From NCBI GenBank assembly GCA_946223355.1, contig CAMIPB010000016.1:1-60098 (forward strand): 60,098 bases of DNA, given 5' to 3'. The notes under the pieces were generated by a model. It worked only from the letters and a program-made list of their open reading frames with translations. It was not told the origin of the DNA and searched no databases. Below, one piece after another: positions 26,883-35,379 of this stretch. Every line of letters starts with the position of its first letter. Within the stretch, counting starts at the first letter, position 1. Both the position numbers and the translations under genes were made by a program. The DNA is from an uncultured Corynebacterium sp. GTDB lineage: Bacteria; Actinomycetota; Actinomycetes; Mycobacteriales; Mycobacteriaceae.

Positions 26883-27911
26883 CTACCCGGTTGGGCGCCA
26901 GAACCCTTGAAAGGCCATGCCCATATTTGAGGTGCGCAGTGGGTTGAGCTGTACAGGGTCTCCGGCTTCGATGATTTGGCCATTGCCCGCATACATCGCT
27001 ACATGTCCGTCCCAGACCACGAGGTCTCCTTCTTGCAGTTGGGAGGCAGTCACTTGGATGCCTATGTCCTGTTCTTGTGCGAGTCGCGGTATTTCAACGC
27101 CTGCTTGTCTCCAAGCCCATTGGGTTAGCCCTGAGCAGTCAAAACCTGCACGTGAGGTTCCACCCCAAACGTACGGTGTACCGATCGCTGACTTTGCGAT
27201 CTCGACGGCGCGTTTGCCCGACTCGCTAGTGCTTTCACTGCTGCCAGAGGGAGCGGTGGAGGAGGCGTTGGTGAACGAGACGTCCTCCCCGCTAGTAGGG
27301 CTGCTAGCAGAGCTACTAGCAGAGCTACTAGCAGAGCTACTAGCCGAGGTGCTTTCCACACCGCTGGCAACCGAGCTAGGTCGTGCGGGCAGGTTTTGTT
27401 GGGAGGGGTTTGCCTCCAGTGCTTTGAGTTGAGCGAGTTCGGATGGGCTGCCTGTGACGGAGGTAGGGCGCCGGGAGCTAAGGGCGGCGAGATCGGGAAC
27501 AAGGCCTTTGAGTGCAAGGAGCATTTTGTGAAACTTGGCTTTTGCAGCGGCTAGAAACTTGGCCGCAAGTGCGCGGAGCTTGGCTAGTGCAGCTGCGCGC
27601 ACCCCTGGTACGGGGACCAGAAGCCCCAGAGCGATAGGTGCTGCCTGGGCAAGCAGTCCCGCGCCAATTCTAAAAAGTGAGAGTGCGGTTGTGGTCACGA
27701 TTTTCGATGCTTTGCTAATCAGAGCGCGAAGCGCTGATCGATCACTAGTCAGCTTTGCTGCTGCCTGCAAGATGGGGCCGGCGGAGCCCCCGATCATCGG
27801 AGCAAGCTTCGCCGCTGCGGATACATCGGGCACTGTAGGTAAATCGATAGCAGGAAGGCGCGGGGGATCCAGCGCGGCGATCTCAGAGACTGCGTTGATG
27901 ACGTCGCGCAT
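26883..27911 (-). CDS. NlpC/P60 peptidoglycan endopeptidase with helical N-terminal domain
   Basis: A 342-residue protein whose last ~110 residues are an NlpC/P60 cysteine peptidase: TPYVWGG (245-251), nucleophile Cys259 in FDCSGLTQWAW, base His303 in WDGHVAMYAG. Such enzymes cut gamma-D-Glu-mDAP bonds in the cell wall. The N-terminus is unusual: residues 1-145 are Ala/Leu-rich helices with no cleavable signal peptide, followed by a Ser/Ala repeat linker (12-bp repeat, 27309-27344). It starts 2 bp after the stop of a small helical protein gene, so the two are co-translated. A non-classical export route, such as type VII-like secretion, would explain the missing signal and the small partner, but this is inference. 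Confidence 0.87.
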   Translation of the reverse strand: MRDVINAVSEIAALDPPRLPAIDLPTVPDVSAAAKLAPMIGGSAGPILQAAAKLTSDRSALRALISKASKIVTTTALSLFRIGAGLLAQAAPIALGLLVPVPGVRAAALAKLRALAAKFLAAAKAKFHKMLLALKGLVPDLAALSSRRPTSVTGSPSELAQLKALEANPSQQNLPARPSSVASGVESTSASSSASSSASSSASSPTSGEDVSFTNASSTAPSGSSESTSESGKRAVEIAKSAIGTPYVWGGTSRAGFDCSGLTQWAWRQAGVEIPRLAQEQDIGIQVTASQLQEGDLVVWDGHVAMYAGNGQIIEAGDPVQLNPLRTSNMGMAFQGFWRPTG

Positions 27912-27913
27912 TG

Positions 27914-28228
27914 TTAAATCACCGCTCCAAAACTCTCTAGATAGGTTTGAGTGTCCAACATGGAATCAAGCTGCTCAGCGACTGACTCGTCATGTCTCTG
28001 AGCCGCATTTGCGGTGGCGAGTCCCGTATCAGCAAGGTGTTGGCTATCTTTGATGAGCTGGTCATTGCGGGCTTGGACTGCCTCTAAAGCAGCGCAGAGT
28101 GCGTTAAGGAACTCTTCTGAAGGCGATTCGAGGCTGACGGGTGGTGCAGGTTGGGCAATATTGGCGGCATCGTTGAGATCCGCAGCCAATCGGCGTGCAA
28201 ATTCCGGGTCTATGTGAAAAGTCTTCAT
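27914..28228 (-). CDS. small helical protein, WXG100/ESX-substrate-like
   Basis: A 104-residue, all-helical, hydrophilic protein with few aromatic residues: two long helices (about 10-22 and 38-100) broken near PAPPVSLESPS. Length, charge and helix-turn-helix layout resemble WXG100 and related type VII secretion targets, but the WxG turn itself is absent, so the assignment rests on shape and context. It is the first gene of a two-gene operon with the NlpC/P60 protein and overlaps nothing. It is divergent from upp. Confidence 0.65.
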   Translation of the reverse strand: MKTFHIDPEFARRLAADLNDAANIAQPAPPVSLESPSEEFLNALCAALEAVQARNDQLIKDSQHLADTGLATANAAQRHDESVAEQLDSMLDTQTYLESFGAVI

Positions 28229-28352
28229 GCCTTATTGGACTGTGAGTAAACCCAAACGGTTCCCTACGCCACGAAACTTGTGCCGTGCACGTTCGCCCCG
28301 AGCAAGGTAGGGTAAACGTCGTTTGAACCTGGATTGGCATACGATGGGGAAC

Positions 28353-28988
28353 ATGGATATCACCGTTGTTGACCACCCTTTGGCCGCCTCCCGCCTGACA
28401 TTGATGCGCGATAAGCGCAGTGATAACTCGGCTTTTCGTGCAGCTCTGAAAGACTTGGGCACCATGCTCATTTACGAAGCTGCGCGTGATCTCCCTGTGG
28501 AACACTTTGATTGTGAAACCCCGGTAGCTACGGCACAGGGAACCCGTTTGCAAGACCCACCGATTATCGTCCCAGTGATCCGCGCAGGCCTGGGAATGGT
28601 GGACCCAGCGCTGAGCATGATTCCGGACGCGCAGGTTGGATTTATCGGCTTGGCTCGAGATGAAAAGACCCACGAGCCAGTCCCGTACTTGGAAGCTTTA
28701 CCCCAGGATCTAACTGGCCGCACTGTCTACGTGGTAGATCCGATGCTGGCCACTGGCGGTTCGCTGCTTCACGCACTTCGCCTACTGGTCAACCGCGGTG
28801 CCACAAACATTACGGCGGTATGCATGGTGTCCGCACAAAAAGGCGTGGATGCGTTAGCTGATTCTGGGCTTCCGGTCCGTCTCGTCACAGCTGTGATTGA
28901 TCCAGAGTTAGACTCGAACGCGTATATCGTGCCGGGGCTAGGAGATGCTGGCGATCGTTTGTATGGCCCGCGCAACATTGACATGTAG
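28353..28988 (+). CDS. upp: uracil phosphoribosyltransferase
   Basis: Salvages uracil to UMP with PRPP in the cytoplasm. The 211-residue protein carries the PRPP loop VVDPMLATGGSL (about residues 130-141), the N-terminal DHPLAASRLTLMRD and the C-terminal uracil-binding PGLGDAGDRLYGP. Length matches the family (208-211). The frame is open from 28323, but the ATG at 28353 follows GATGGGGAAC, a fair ribosome site, and matches the family start (MDITVVDHPLA). Confidence 0.96.
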   Translation: MDITVVDHPLAASRLTLMRDKRSDNSAFRAALKDLGTMLIYEAARDLPVEHFDCETPVATAQGTRLQDPPIIVPVIRAGLGMVDPALSMIPDAQVGFIGLARDEKTHEPVPYLEALPQDLTGRTVYVVDPMLATGGSLLHALRLLVNRGATNITAVCMVSAQKGVDALADSGLPVRLVTAVIDPELDSNAYIVPGLGDAGDRLYGPRNIDM

Positions 28989-29062
28989 TAAAGTTGCGCT
29001 TAATGCACCGGACGCATGGGGGTGTCCGGTGTAAATTGGGGACTTCTACATTGGGGGTGTGT

Positions 29063-29458
29063 ATGAAACAAGCACTACGCATGCACAAAACTGTGGCTAA
29101 GACTCCGGCCGCAACGTGGATGCAATTTGGATTTGAATTCGCGGAAACGTTGCGTCAGGTGCGCATGCGCAGAGGGGTATCACAACGAGCACTCGCGGAG
29201 ATGACAGGTTTGTCGCGGACACAAATTTCAAATTTGGAACGCAACGAAAACAGTGCAAACAAATCTGGGGATCCGCAGTTATCAACGGTCTATCGGTTGG
29301 CCTGGGCGTTGGAGGTTCCACCCCGGCTTTTATTACCGGGGTGTGAAAACCATGCGGCACGAGCTTCCGAAATTGCACAGTTGCCTGCGCTGAGCCAAGA
29401 GACGGTAGAAGAGAAGAGGACTTCGGAAAGCTACGGATTTCTGAACCGCTTAGTCTAG
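29063..29458 (+). CDS. XRE-family transcriptional regulator
   Basis: A 131-residue DNA-binding protein. The helix-turn-helix spans about residues 29-85: FAETLRQVRMRRGVSQRALAEMTGLSRTQISNLER, with the recognition helix SRTQISNLERNEN. The short C-terminal part has no ligand domain that I recognise. I use the ATG at 29063, preceded by TTGGGGGTGTGT; the frame is open upstream to 28994 but those residues look unrelated. Its place directly after upp is shared with C. glutamicum (from memory). The target is unknown. Confidence 0.85.
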   Translation: MKQALRMHKTVAKTPAATWMQFGFEFAETLRQVRMRRGVSQRALAEMTGLSRTQISNLERNENSANKSGDPQLSTVYRLAWALEVPPRLLLPGCENHAARASEIAQLPALSQETVEEKRTSESYGFLNRLV

Positions 29459-29573
29459 TAGTAGACTGCACTATGTTATTCTTCGGTGAAATTCATCGGG
29501 CTGAAGGCTGGGTTAAATACTGAATTAAAGACTGAGCAAAAGTCCCGGCAACAGGTGGCGAAAGGCGGCGCAC

Positions 29574-30785
29574 GTGCAGGACGCAAAACCAAGCGTTACA
29601 ACGTTTGTAAAGCAGTGGTTTTCTGCTCACCGCGACGACGTCATTGCCTGGCGCCGACATATTCATGCACACCCAGAACTTTCGAACGAAGAGTTTGAGA
29701 CGACCACGTTCTTGGCAAACAAACTGCACGAGCACGGACTACATCCGGTTATTTTTCCCGCAACCGGACTGTATGTCGACATCGGTGATGATGTCGGCGA
29801 TGGGCGGCTTGCGTTTCGTGCAGATATTGACGCCCTGCCGGTAACGGAGGTATCCGGCCTGGAATTTACCTCAGTCAACCAAGACGTAACGCATGCGTGT
29901 GGTCACGATGTCCACACGACAATCGCGTTGGCTACTGCGTGCGCCCTGGCAGAATATGACGCTTCGCACGGTTTAGGCGTTGGCATCCGCGTGCTCTTTC
30001 AACCTGCAGAGGAAATTTGGGGCGGTGGCGCCACCGACGTTATTGAATGGGGCGGTATCGACGACGTCGCTTCGATGTTTGCGGTACATGTCGAGCCACG
30101 GCTGCGAGTAGGAAAAATCGGAGTTCGTGAAGGCGCGATTACATCCGCCACCGATATTGTTGAGCTTGAAATTTCCGGTCCAGGAGGCCACACCTCGCGC
30201 CCTCACCTTACCGCTGACTTGGTTTATGGATTGGGTAAAGCAATCACTGAGCTGCCAGTATTACTCTCGCGCCGAGTGGATCCACGTACAGGCACAGTGT
30301 TAGTGTTTGGCACTGTGAATTCTGGTTTTGCGCCCAACGCTATTCCGGAGACAGGAACGTTGTCCGGAACGTTGCGAACGGCAGATATAGACGTGTGGCG
30401 TGGCATGGAAGAACTATTTGCGCAAATGGTGGATAGTGTTTTGCAGCCTGTGGGTGTTGACTACCAACTGACCTATAACCGTGGTGTTCCTCCTGTAGTC
30501 AATGATCCTGGTGCCACGCAGTTGCTGATAAAGGCAATCGACGCTATCGACCCTCAAGCAGCAGTAGAGGCCCCGCAGTCTTCTGGTGGAGAGGACTTTT
30601 CCTGGTATTTGGAAAAGATTCCTGGTTCAATGGCGCGTTTGGGGTGCTGGTCTGGTGAAGGTGACATGTTTGATCTGCACCAGGGTGACTTGGTCGTTGA
30701 TGAGCGAGCACTGGACGTAGGCGTGCTGTTGTTTGCTGCGGTGACTGATGAGTTCATTGCTTCAGGTGGGGATCGCTGCTCGTAA
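29574..30785 (+). CDS. amiA: M20 family amidohydrolase (hippurate hydrolase/AmiA type)
   Basis: A 403-residue cytoplasmic metallohydrolase that removes acyl groups from amino acids or related amides; the substrate is not deducible. The di-metal motifs are clear: HACGHDVHTT (ligands His, His, catalytic-side Asp), QPAEEIWGGG with the catalytic Glu pair, AVHVEPRL (His ligand), and the terminal SGGEDFSWY. The dimerisation lid carries ISGPGGHTSRPH. The GTG start follows AAAGGCGG. An open frame of 48 codons overlaps its 3' end and runs to the LpdA gene. Confidence 0.92.
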   Translation: MQDAKPSVTTFVKQWFSAHRDDVIAWRRHIHAHPELSNEEFETTTFLANKLHEHGLHPVIFPATGLYVDIGDDVGDGRLAFRADIDALPVTEVSGLEFTSVNQDVTHACGHDVHTTIALATACALAEYDASHGLGVGIRVLFQPAEEIWGGGATDVIEWGGIDDVASMFAVHVEPRLRVGKIGVREGAITSATDIVELEISGPGGHTSRPHLTADLVYGLGKAITELPVLLSRRVDPRTGTVLVFGTVNSGFAPNAIPETGTLSGTLRTADIDVWRGMEELFAQMVDSVLQPVGVDYQLTYNRGVPPVVNDPGATQLLIKAIDAIDPQAAVEAPQSSGGEDFSWYLEKIPGSMARLGCWSGEGDMFDLHQGDLVVDERALDVGVLLFAAVTDEFIASGGDRCS

Positions 30786-30894
30786 CCGCGGGCCGGGCGT
30801 GCAGGTGGAGTGGGATCGCACGGATGAAGCGGACGCGATAGACTCGGTAGCTGTTGAAGCATCAAAAGCCTCGTGCGAACTTAAAATTATCTAA
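30748..30894 (+). CDS. possible 48-residue small protein or gene remnant
   Basis: An open frame that begins at an ATG inside the end of amiA (+1 frame) and stops at the TAA that overlaps the LpdA ribosome site (TAAGGAG). The part beyond the amiA stop (VEWDRTDEADAIDSVAVEASK) has protein-like composition and coding-like codon usage, more so than expected for a 100-bp spacer. There is no clear ribosome site. It may be a small protein, or the last piece of a decayed gene once present between amiA and lpdA. Confidence 0.3.
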   Translation: MSSLLQVGIAARNRGPGVQVEWDRTDEADAIDSVAVEASKASCELKII

Positions 30895-30908
30895 GGAGTT
30901 CCCTTACT

Positions 30909-32330
30909 GTGTCTGATCAGAAGAAGCGAATTGTCATTATTGGCGGTGGCCCTGCAGGCTACGAAGCGGCGAGTGCAGGTGCCAAATATGGCGCGGATAT
31001 TACTCTGATTGAAGACCAAGGCATGGGTGGCTCCGGAGTCATCTTGGACTGTGTGCCGTCCAAATCTTTTATCGCTGGTGCAAATATCAAGACTGACTTG
31101 CGCCGAGCAGATGATCTTGGTTTGTCCGATCACTTGGGTGATGCTGATTTGGCCATGGCAGCACTCAATAAGCGAGTCCTGTCTCTCGCTGGTGAACAGT
31201 CGGGGGATATTCGTTCCCGCATGGAAGAAATCGGCGTCCGTGTGGTTGACGGTCGCGGTACGTTTTCTGCAAACCAGGAGACCCATGGCGCGACCTACAA
31301 CGTGGTAGCGACCAAAAATGATGGTTCTACAGAGGAGATTCAGGCTGATTTGGTGTTGGTTGCAACTGGTGCAACTCCGCGAATCCTGCCTGGTGCACAG
31401 CCAGACGGCGAACGCATTTTGACCTGGCAGCAGGTGTACAACATGACGGAGTTGCCTGAGCACCTCATTGTCGTCGGTTCAGGCGTTACGGGCGCGGAGT
31501 TTGTATCTGCTTTTGCTGAGCTCGGTGTGAAGGTAACCATGGTTGCATCCCGTGACCGCATCCTCCCACATGACGATGCTGATGCTGCCGATGTCCTAGA
31601 GACCGTCTTAGCAGAGCGCGGTGTGGAGTTGGAAAAGCATGCACGCGTGGACACTGTTACCCGCACCGAAGACGGCGGCGTATGCGTGAAAACTTCAGAC
31701 GGGCGTGAAATCAATGGCTCCCACTGCGTAATGTCTATTGGTTCCATCCCGAAGACGGAAGACTTGGGGTTGGAACACGTTGGTGTAGAGACCACGAAGT
31801 CCGGCCACATCATGGTGGATCGAGTATCGCGTACTAACGTTTCTAACATTTACGCAGCTGGTGACTGTTCCGATTTGTTCCCGTTGGCGTCTGTTGCTGC
31901 GATGCAGGGCCGTATCGCGATGTACCACGCGCTCGGTGAGGGAGTCTCCCCGTTGCGTCTGAAGACGGTTGCAACCGCTGTGTTTACCCGTCCGGAGATT
32001 GCTGCGGTGGGCTTTACCCAAAAAGAAATTGAAGATGGCAAGGTGGACGCGCGTACAATCTGCATGCCGTTGGCTACAAACCCACGTGCAAAGATGCGTG
32101 GCTTGCAGCATGGTTTTGTCAAACTGTTCTGCCGTCAGACTTCAGGTCGTGTAATCGGTGGAGTTGTCGTGGCTCCAACCGCGTCCGAACTAATCCTGCC
32201 TATCGCTGTCGCGGTTACCAACCAGCTCACTGTTAATCAGCTAGCTGATTCCTTCTCTGTATACCCTTCGTTGTCGGGAACCATCACCGAGGCTGCTCGA
32301 CGCCTAGTTGCACACGACGACCTAGAGTAG
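30909..32330 (+). CDS. lpdA: LpdA-type NAD(P)H:quinone oxidoreductase (flavoprotein disulfide reductase family)
   Basis: A 473-residue FAD protein of the pyridine nucleotide-disulfide reductase family. FAD motif GGGPAGYEAA (12-21), second nucleotide motif VVGSGVTGAEFVSAFAELG (about 181-199) and the AGDC FAD contact near 317 are intact. The redox-active CxxxxC is not: the usual GGTCLNxGCxPSK is GGSGVILDCVPSK, so one cysteine is Val. This is the pattern of mycobacterial LpdA (Rv3303c), a quinone reductase, rather than a lipoamide dehydrogenase. The C-terminal HPxxxE pair of disulfide reductases is also replaced (VYPSLSGTITEA). GTG start after AAGGAGTTCCCTTACT. Confidence 0.9.
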   Translation: MSDQKKRIVIIGGGPAGYEAASAGAKYGADITLIEDQGMGGSGVILDCVPSKSFIAGANIKTDLRRADDLGLSDHLGDADLAMAALNKRVLSLAGEQSGDIRSRMEEIGVRVVDGRGTFSANQETHGATYNVVATKNDGSTEEIQADLVLVATGATPRILPGAQPDGERILTWQQVYNMTELPEHLIVVGSGVTGAEFVSAFAELGVKVTMVASRDRILPHDDADAADVLETVLAERGVELEKHARVDTVTRTEDGGVCVKTSDGREINGSHCVMSIGSIPKTEDLGLEHVGVETTKSGHIMVDRVSRTNVSNIYAAGDCSDLFPLASVAAMQGRIAMYHALGEGVSPLRLKTVATAVFTRPEIAAVGFTQKEIEDGKVDARTICMPLATNPRAKMRGLQHGFVKLFCRQTSGRVIGGVVVAPTASELILPIAVAVTNQLTVNQLADSFSVYPSLSGTITEAARRLVAHDDLE

Positions 32331-32365
32331 GTTGGCGCGAGACAGGGGAGCTTTCGACGAGCTCG

Positions 32366-33687
32366 TTAGATGGTGTCGTAAGCAGACTCTGTAGTGAGAT
32401 TAAGGTCTAGTTCGGCCGAACTGCCGATTTGCGGCAGTGCTCGCTGCGGACACGATTGACGTGGACATACGCTGCATCCGGGGCCGATGGGGGTAGCGGC
32501 ACTCGGGGAAAGGTTGAGCGCGTCGGAGTAAATGAGGCGTTCAGCCTGAGAAATGTCGCAGCCTAGTGCCACGGCGAATTCCTTCCGGGGAGTGCCGAAA
32601 GATTTGACTTGTCCCTGAACGTGACGGGCAATCCATAGGTAACTATTGCCGTCGGGCATGGATGCGACTTGTCGGGTGATGCGGTTTGGGGTCTCAAACG
32701 CACGGTGGACTACCCACAGTGGGCAGGAACCGCCAGTACGGGAGAAATGGAAGCCGGTCGCTGATTGGCGTTTGGAGATATTGCCTGCGCGGTCTGTACG
32801 GATAAAAACGAAAGGGATCCCGCGCGCACCAGGGCGTTGCAGTGTGGCAAGGCGCTGGGCAGTGGTTTCAAACCCGGTGCCAAAGATACTGGCTATTCGG
32901 TCTACGTCGTAGCGAGTTTCTTCAGCGGTTTCCAAAAATTGCGAATAGGGCATTGTTACCGCCGCCGCGAAGTATTGCGCTAATCCATAGGTGGCGATGT
33001 TGCGGGCCTGGCTCTCGGATAGTTCAGACACCAAATTGGCGAGGACATCGCGGTAGACCAGCAGGCAGTACTGTAGCGCCAGCTCAAAGCATAGCTGGGC
33101 GTCGGAAAGCCCTGCTCGAAGGTGGAGCTCTCGGGTCTCAGGGAGAAACTGCCGTCTAGCGCCTGCCTGGGCTCGCCCGAATCGCACGTGGACCCCGGCT
33201 TCAGTGTGCAGAGTATTGGCTAGATGGTTGAGTCGTAGAATCTTGTCGCCGAGTTTTAGGGCTAGTTCTTCTGCAAGGACGTCCAGCTCGTGGATGTAGT
33301 TGTGTGATTCGAAGAAGAAGTCCCCAACTTGATCGAAAGGACTGGGTTGCGCGGCTGTGGGGGTATTCATCGCCACCTCAACAAATGTGGGCATGAGTTC
33401 GGGGAAGCGAGTGGCTAGTTCGGCCAGAGTCTCTTCTGGGGTGTCGGGAAAGATGGTGCGCAGTTCATTAATGGTGCGAATGTCGCGGTCTTCGGAGAAA
33501 TAAGCTGGTTCGACGTTGAAGCGTCGGGTGAGTTGCATGAGCACCGGGACAGTGAGTGGGCGCTGATCATTTTCCAGCTGGTTGAGATAGCTCGTAGACA
33601 AATCCAACTGGCGGGCCATGGCTGCTTGGGTGAGCCCCCGCGTCTTACGGAGCGTGTGGATCCTTGCCCCGCAAACACCTTGCCCAT
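32366..33687 (-). CDS. prpR: PrpR/RamB-type regulator of propionate metabolism, with apparent frameshift at codon 7
   Basis: Divergent from prpDBC, this is the short-chain acyl-CoA-sensing XRE regulator family (RamB, mycobacterial PrpR). An N-terminal helix-turn-helix (RIHTLRKTRGLTQAAMAR, then LSTSYLNQLENDQRPL) is followed by a long effector domain and a cysteine cluster CSVCPRQSC near the C-terminus, which in M. tuberculosis PrpR binds an iron-sulfur cluster. A strong ribosome site (AAAGGAGG, 5-base spacing) precedes the ATG at 33685-33687, which encodes MGKVFAG, the expected family start. The helix-turn-helix continues in a different frame: one extra G in the GGGG run (33667-33670) would join them as MGKVFAGARIHTLRK. 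The remainder is open to 32366. The alternative is a start at ATG 33757, which gives 463 residues but a non-family N-terminus. Confidence 0.88.
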
Positions 33688-33731
33688 AGCGGCCTCCTTT
33701 GTGCTTATGCCGATTCACCTGGTATTTCCAC

Positions 33732-33743
33732 AAAATTCGCAAA
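33732..33743 (+). promoter_or_regulatory. RamB/PrpR-like site between prpR and prpDBC
   Basis: AAAATTCGCAAA differs by one base from the RamB motif as I recall it (AAA[G/A]TTTGCAAA). It lies about 45 bp upstream of the prpR ATG and 109 bp upstream of prpD, in the 164-bp intergenic region, a position suited to control of both promoters. Confidence 0.45.
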
Positions 33744-33851
33744 TGTGGCAATGTCATGCAACTTAATTACACAAAGCCTATCTGTGTCCCGGGATACTCG
33801 CAACCACCTATTGTGATGTGAAACTCACTAAAGGAAGGTGGAGAGCACAAC

Positions 33852-35378
33852 ATGATTGAGCATGAAGTAAGAACTCATAAGTCCGCTGAGGACTTTGCTT
33901 ACGAAGAGCATTTGGCGTACAAAATCGCCGAAGTGGCAGCGGATGATGTGGAAGTACCGCAAGAATCTGTGGAGATGATTATCAACCGAATCATCGACAA
34001 CGCGGCCGTCGCGGTGGCGTCAGTTCCCCGACGTCCAGTCACGTCCGCACGCGTCATTGCACAGGGCCACCCGGTCTCCCCGAAAAACGGCGAAGGCCAG
34101 GGTGCGCAGATCTTCGGAGTTGATGGCGCGTATTCCGCCGAGTGGGTGGCACTGGCAAACGGCACCGCAGTGCGCGAACTGGATTTTCATGACACGTTCC
34201 TCGCCGCTGACTACTCCCATCCCGGAGACAATATCCCCCCTCTCTTGGCAGTAGCGCAGCACAAAGGGCTTGACGGTAAGGCTTTGATTCGAGGCATTGC
34301 CACCGGCTATGAAGTGCAGGTCAATCTCGTTAAAGGCATCTGCCTGCACGAGTGGAAGATTGACCACGTGGCGCATTTGGGGCCGTCGGTAGCCGCCGGA
34401 ATTGGCACCATGCTCGGGCTAGATAAAGACACCATCTATCAGGCTATCGGGCAGGCATTGCACACCACCACGGCGACGCGACAGTCCCGCAAGGGACTAA
34501 TTTCTTCCTGGAAGGCTTACGCTCCAGCATTTGCCGGAAAGATGGCCATCGAGGCCGTCGATCGCGCCATGCGCGGTGAGGGGGCACCGGCACCGATTTG
34601 GGAAGGTGAAGACGGATTCATCGCCTGGATGCTCCACTCACCAGAGCGCACCTATACCGTTCCGCTTCCAGCGCCTGGTGAACAAAAGCGCGCGATCCTG
34701 GATACCTATACCAAGGAACACTCGGCCGAATATCAGTCGCAGGCTCCCATCGACCTTGCTCGTCGGATGAAGCAAACCCTGGCCGAACGTGGCCTAGTTA
34801 CCACAGACATTGAGTCGATAGTGCTGCATACCTCGCACCATACGCACTACGTTATTGGCACCGGCGCCAACGACCCACAGAAGATGGATCCAAATGCCAG
34901 CCGTGAAACCCTGGACCACTCCATCATGTACATCTTCGCAGTTGCACTCGAGGATGGGGCATGGCACCACATTGATTCCTATGCCCCAGAGCGCGCTAAC
35001 CGGCCAGAAACAATCGAACTCTGGCACAAGATCTCCACTGTGGAAGAGCCGGAATGGACACGCCGCTATCACTCACAAGATCCCAACGAAAAGGCATTTG
35101 GCGCCAAGGCTGTGATTACCTTCCGCGATGGAACTGTCGTGGAAGACGAGATGGCCGTAGCTGACGCCCACCCGCTTGGCGCGCGCCCATTTGCCCGGGA
35201 GCAGTACATCCAGAAATTCCGCACACTTGCTGCAGGACTCGTCGAAGAAGATGAACAACAGCGATTCCTTGATGCCGCGCAAAACCTAGAAAACCTCACC
35301 GATCTAAGAGAACTCAACGTTCGCGTCACAGAACAGACGTTAGCGGAAGCTCCTGACACCCCGAAGGGACTGTTTTAG
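33852..35378 (+). CDS. prpD: 2-methylcitrate dehydratase
   Basis: Dehydrates 2-methylcitrate to 2-methyl-cis-aconitate, the second step of propionyl-CoA breakdown through the methylcitrate cycle. The 508-residue MmgE/PrpD-family protein shows VRELDFHDTFLAADYSHPGDNIPPLLAVAQ (about residues 108-137), AYAPAFAGKMAIEAVDRAMRG and the C-terminal NRPETIELWHKISTVEEPEW. Length is close to the family. The ATG is preceded by AAGGAAGGTGGAGAG. First gene of prpDBC; only one base separates its stop from the prpB ATG, so translation is coupled. Confidence 0.95.
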   Translation: MIEHEVRTHKSAEDFAYEEHLAYKIAEVAADDVEVPQESVEMIINRIIDNAAVAVASVPRRPVTSARVIAQGHPVSPKNGEGQGAQIFGVDGAYSAEWVALANGTAVRELDFHDTFLAADYSHPGDNIPPLLAVAQHKGLDGKALIRGIATGYEVQVNLVKGICLHEWKIDHVAHLGPSVAAGIGTMLGLDKDTIYQAIGQALHTTTATRQSRKGLISSWKAYAPAFAGKMAIEAVDRAMRGEGAPAPIWEGEDGFIAWMLHSPERTYTVPLPAPGEQKRAILDTYTKEHSAEYQSQAPIDLARRMKQTLAERGLVTTDIESIVLHTSHHTHYVIGTGANDPQKMDPNASRETLDHSIMYIFAVALEDGAWHHIDSYAPERANRPETIELWHKISTVEEPEWTRRYHSQDPNEKAFGAKAVITFRDGTVVEDEMAVADAHPLGARPFAREQYIQKFRTLAAGLVEEDEQQRFLDAAQNLENLTDLRELNVRVTEQTLAEAPDTPKGLF

Positions 35379-35379
35379 C

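Noticed and set aside
30909..32330. Dihydrolipoamide dehydrogenase of the pyruvate dehydrogenase complex
   Set aside because: One of the two redox cysteines is Val and the C-terminal His-Glu pair is missing, which fits LpdA-type quinone reductase and not lipoamide dehydrogenase.
33688..33757. N-terminal extension of prpR from ATG 33757
   Set aside because: It adds residues with no family similarity and no ribosome site, while a strong ribosome site and family-type start are found at 33687 in the other frame.
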